Translations under genes and position numbers: made by a program
Source of the DNA: an uncultured Azospirillum sp.
Lineage (GTDB): Bacteria; Pseudomonadota; Alphaproteobacteria; Azospirillales; Azospirillaceae
DNA length: 6,976 nt
Assembly (NCBI GenBank): GCA_937960755.1
Contig: CALGOL010000253.1
Coordinates: 1-6,976, forward strand
Direction of reading: 5' to 3'
The notes under the pieces: model-generated
What the model was told of the DNA's origin: nothing
The model's input: the letters and a program-made list of their open reading frames with translations, nothing else
Databases searched by the model: none
Shown here: one piece after another, positions 4,989 through 6,976 of the stretch
Layout: every line of letters begins with the position of its first letter
How positions within the stretch are numbered: position 1 is the first letter of the stretch

Positions 4989-5537
4989 ATGTCCAACCCG
5001 ACCGAAGCCGCTTCCGGCGCTGCACAGAACGGCGAGGCCGGATCTGGCGCGCTTCCCGCCGCCTTTCCGGTGGTGGGCGCCATTCTCGCCACCGCGATTT
5101 CCGCCGCGGAAAAGCGCGCCTCCCCCGCCGACGTCGCCCATGGCGTCATTGCAGCATTGCGGCACCTGCGCGCCACCGCCGACGAACAAGCCGGCGACGC
5201 CATGGCGTCCGCCATCGACGCTGCGGTTCGTCAGCATTTGCCCGCCGGTCCGCTGTCGGCGGTTCGCCCGACGGTGAGCGTTCTGCCGCCCGCCGGCCCC
5301 GGCGCGGCGACGGCGGCGATGATTATGGAGAGCGCGGCCGATTCCTGTCTGGCGATCAACGCGCACGCCCCCGATAACGGGCCGCTGGAAATCGCCGTCA
5401 ACGCGCTGACGCTGCAAATGCTGCGGCATCTTGACGGCGCGCCGGAATGGGCCGCCGTGGAGCGCGAATTGCACCGGCCGACCGAGCGCCATGGCGCCGG
5501 CCCGATCCTGCCGTTCCGCGGGGTGACGCTGCATTAG
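4989..5537 (+). CDS. alanine-rich hypothetical protein, 182 residues
   Basis: I do not recognise this protein. It is very rich in alanine. A disordered-looking N-terminus (residues 1-20, Ser/Gly/Ala/Glu) leads into a mildly hydrophobic helix (AAFPVVGAILATAISAAEKR, 24-43), too weak and too charged at its end to call a membrane segment. Amphipathic helices follow: DVAHGVIAALRHLRATADEQ (48-67), DAMASAIDAAVRQHLP (70-85), a Pro-rich stretch (86-104), a helix around 105-125, EIAVNALTLQMLRHLDG (134-150), EWAAVERELHR (153-163), and a tail ending in PILPFRGVTLH. The pattern suggests a compact soluble helical protein. There is one cysteine (C120) and no catalytic motif I can name. It has a perfect AGGAGG seven bases before the ATG, its own upstream candidate promoter, and lies between divergent yccF and the SRP RNA gene. 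Its codon use fits the window, so it does not look recently acquired. Confidence 0.8.
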   Translation: MSNPTEAASGAAQNGEAGSGALPAAFPVVGAILATAISAAEKRASPADVAHGVIAALRHLRATADEQAGDAMASAIDAAVRQHLPAGPLSAVRPTVSVLPPAGPGAATAAMIMESAADSCLAINAHAPDNGPLEIAVNALTLQMLRHLDGAPEWAAVERELHRPTERHGAGPILPFRGVTLH

Positions 5538-5571
5538 GCCGATTGCTGACGTCATTGATGTGACAAAGCGC

Positions 5572-5600
5572 TTGCATCCGGGCGCGTCGCGCCCGATAAA
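5572..5600 (+). promoter_or_regulatory. candidate promoter of the small SRP RNA gene
   Basis: TTGCAT (5572-5577) and GATAAA (5595-5600, four of six against TATAAT) are exactly 17 bp apart, and initiation about seven bases downstream would fall at 5607, just where the closing stem of the RNA starts. The spacer contains a near-complete palindrome, GGGCGCG-T-CGCGCCC (5580-5594). Confidence 0.6.
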
Positions 5601-5604
5601 GGGG

Positions 5605-5705
5605 CCGGGAGGTTGGCGGCGGACGTGTTCCTCGCCAATCCGGTCAGGTCCGGAAGGAAGCAGCCGTAACGAGTTCTGCGCGGGTCGTTCGTCCAGCCTC
5701 CCACC
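5605..5705 (+). ncRNA. ffs: bacterial signal recognition particle RNA (4.5S, small type)
   Basis: The SRP RNA binds Ffh and targets nascent membrane proteins through FtsY. The invariant domain IV signature GGTCAGGTCCGGAAGGAAG lies at 5642-5660 and continues AGCAGCC, containing the GGAA tetraloop and the asymmetric internal loop bound by the Ffh M domain. The ends close the molecule: GGGAGGTTGG (5607-5616) pairs with CCAGCCTCCC (5693-5702) with one G-U wobble. The size, about 100 nt, is that of the small proteobacterial type without an Alu domain. The 5' end is inferred from the promoter spacing and the 3' end from the stem; both are good to a few bases. dnaX begins 36 bp downstream, a common arrangement in alphaproteobacteria. 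No clean U-tract terminator follows; the 3' flank is AT-rich (TAAATTATTAAAT). Confidence 0.96.
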
Positions 5706-5740
5706 TAAATTATTAAATCCCCATTGAATTCCGCCGGCCC

Positions 5741-6976
5741 ATGACCGACCCGAACTCCGCCGCCCACGCCGGCGCCGCCTATCGGGTGCTGGCGCGCAAA
5801 TACCGCCCCCGCTCTTTTGCCGAGTTGATTGGTCAGGATGCGCTTGTGCGCACGCTGTCCAACGCCATCCAGTCGGGGCGCATCGCCCAAGCCTTCATGT
5901 TGACCGGGGTGCGCGGGGTGGGCAAGACCACCACCGCCCGCATCATCGCTCGCGCGCTCAACTGCGTCGGCCCCGATGGAAACGGCGGGCCGACCGTCAG
6001 CCCGTGCGGCGTCTGCGACAATTGCCGCGCCATCGCCGAAGACCGCCACGTCGACGTGCTGGAAATGGACGCGGCGTCCCACACCGGCGTCGACGACATC
6101 CGCGACATCATCGACGGCGTGCGCTACGCCCCGGCGGCGGCGCGCTACAAGCTCTACATCATCGACGAAGTGCACATGCTGTCCAAGAACGCCTTCAACG
6201 CGCTGTTGAAGACGTTGGAGGAGCCGCCGGCCCACGTCAAATTCGTCTTCGCCACCACCGAAATCCGCAAGGTGCCGGTGACGGTGCTGTCGCGGTGCCA
6301 GCGCTTCGACCTGCGCCGGGTCGAAAGCGCGGTGCTGAAAGAGCATTTCACCCGCATCGCCGGGCTGGAGGGGGCAAGCCTGGAGCCGGAGGCCGCCGCC
6401 TTGCTGGCGCGGGCCGCCGACGGATCGGTGCGCGACGGGCTTTCCCTGCTGGATCAAGCGATCGCGCTGGCGGCGGGAACGGTGAGCGCCGGGCAGGTCC
6501 GCGACATGCTGGGTCTGGCCGACCGGGCGCGCATCATTGATTTGTTTGACGCGGCATTAACGGCGCGGCCGGCGGAAGCCTTGGAGATTCTCGCCGACCT
6601 GCGCCGCGCCGGGGCTGACCCCATCGTCATCCTGCAAGATCTGCTGGATTTGACCCATGAATTGACCCGGCTGAAGGTGGTGCCCGGCGCCGGCGACGAT
6701 AATCTGACGCCAGAAGCCGAGCGCAAGCGCGGCGGCGATTTATCCGCGCGCCTTGGCATGCCGGCGCTGACCCGCGCGTGGCAAATTCTATTGAAGGGAT
6801 TGGGCGAGGCGCAAAACGCCCCGGCCCCGCATCAAGCTTTGGACATGGTGATTATCCGGCTGTCCTTCGCGTCCGACCTGCCGACGCCGGGAGATTTGAT
6901 CCGCCAGATGCAGAACGCGCCGCAAGGCGGCGGTTCGCAAGGCGGCGGCGGGCGCGGCCCTGGCGGCGGTCCCGGC
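5741..6976 (+). CDS. dnaX: DNA polymerase III subunit gamma/tau, 5' part
   Basis: The frame is open from the ATG at 5741 to the right edge (412 codons, no stop), so the C-terminal domains are missing. DnaX is the AAA+ motor of the clamp loader and, through tau, ties the polymerase core to the helicase. Seen in order: YRVLARKYRPRSFAELIGQD (14-33), Walker A GVRGVGKTTTAR (56-67), a zinc module C75/C89/C92/C95 with the long loop typical of alphaproteobacteria, Walker B YIIDEVHML (139-147), sensor 1 ATTE (171-174), the arginine-finger region LSRCQRFDL (183-191), sensor 2 GSVRDGLSLLDQA (228-240), and the helical domain III to about 380. The last visible stretch, from about 394, is a Gly-rich linker. 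The start is set by homology: only a few residues precede the conserved YRVLARKYRP, and there is no good Shine-Dalgarno. No A-rich frameshift slippery site is visible within the window. Confidence 0.98.
   Translation, partial: MTDPNSAAHAGAAYRVLARKYRPRSFAELIGQDALVRTLSNAIQSGRIAQAFMLTGVRGVGKTTTARIIARALNCVGPDGNGGPTVSPCGVCDNCRAIAEDRHVDVLEMDAASHTGVDDIRDIIDGVRYAPAAARYKLYIIDEVHMLSKNAFNALLKTLEEPPAHVKFVFATTEIRKVPVTVLSRCQRFDLRRVESAVLKEHFTRIAGLEGASLEPEAAALLARAADGSVRDGLSLLDQAIALAAGTVSAGQVRDMLGLADRARIIDLFDAALTARPAEALEILADLRRAGADPIVILQDLLDLTHELTRLKVVPGAGDDNLTPEAERKRGGDLSARLGMPALTRAWQILLKGLGEAQNAPAPHQALDMVIIRLSFASDLPTPGDLIRQMQNAPQGGGSQGGGGRGPGGGPG

Noticed and set aside
4983..5555. 190-codon minus-strand frame opposite the 182-aa gene
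   Set aside because: No ribosome site of note and Arg/Gly/His-rich product; the plus-strand frame has a perfect AGGAGG.
5705..6457. 250-codon minus-strand frame opposite dnaX
   Set aside because: Shadow of dnaX; the plus strand carries all DnaX motifs, and the antisense product is Gly/His/Arg/Val low-complexity without a family.
6916..6976. programmed frameshift site in dnaX or a tandem DNA repeat in the GGC-rich stretch
   Set aside because: The stretch is an irregular Gly-rich linker (GGC/GGT/GGG codons) with no A-rich slippery heptamer; a frameshift site, if any, would be beyond the window.
1..6976. CRISPR array, IS element, prophage or toxin-antitoxin/defence system
   Set aside because: No regularly spaced repeats, no transposase or integrase frames and no paired small toxin/antitoxin genes were seen; the identified genes are housekeeping or metabolic.

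Overview
The window is GC-rich, with many GCC/GGC/CGC/GCG codons, and reads as chromosomal DNA of an alphaproteobacterium, most likely a Rhodospirillales-like lineage. The main support is the small SRP RNA directly followed by dnaX, an alphaproteobacterial-looking DnaX with the long C-x13-C-x2-C-x2-C zinc loop, and CcoG, which serves cbb3-type oxidase biogenesis. The taxonomic call is inference. I see no phage, IS element, tRNA or CRISPR array.

Layout: (1) 1-243, C-terminal tail of a plus-strand protein, possibly GspM-like. (2) 289-456, a two-helix small membrane protein on the minus strand. (3) 487-725, a gap with no gene that holds one operator-like dyad and a run of three consecutive stem-loops; the last stem-loop contains the stop codon of the next gene. 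(4) 726-1961 minus, a zinc-finger SAM methyltransferase of the NDP-sugar C-methyltransferase type. (5) 2090-2123, a clear intrinsic terminator for the minus-strand gene ccoG at 2151-3653. (6) 3789-4788 minus, a two-gene operon in which yccF (inner-membrane, duplicated DUF307) overlaps by 32 bp a small RelA/SpoT-type HD hydrolase of the MESH1/SAH class. (7) 4989-5537 plus, an unrecognised alanine-rich protein with a perfect Shine-Dalgarno. (8) about 5605-5705 plus, the small SRP RNA (ffs) with a plausible sigma70-type promoter. (9) 5741-6976 plus, the first 412 codons of dnaX, running off the right edge.

Functionally this is a mix of housekeeping genes (protein targeting, DNA polymerase III clamp loader), respiratory cofactor assembly (CcoG), probable alarmone or nucleotide turnover (HD hydrolase) and cell-surface or metabolite methylation. 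The least explained material is the triple stem-loop cluster at 634-732, the GC palindromes sitting inside the -35/-10 spacers of two predicted promoters, the structured leader at 4895-4947, the yccF/HD coupling and the unrecognised 182-residue protein. I found no convincing new defence or mobile system.
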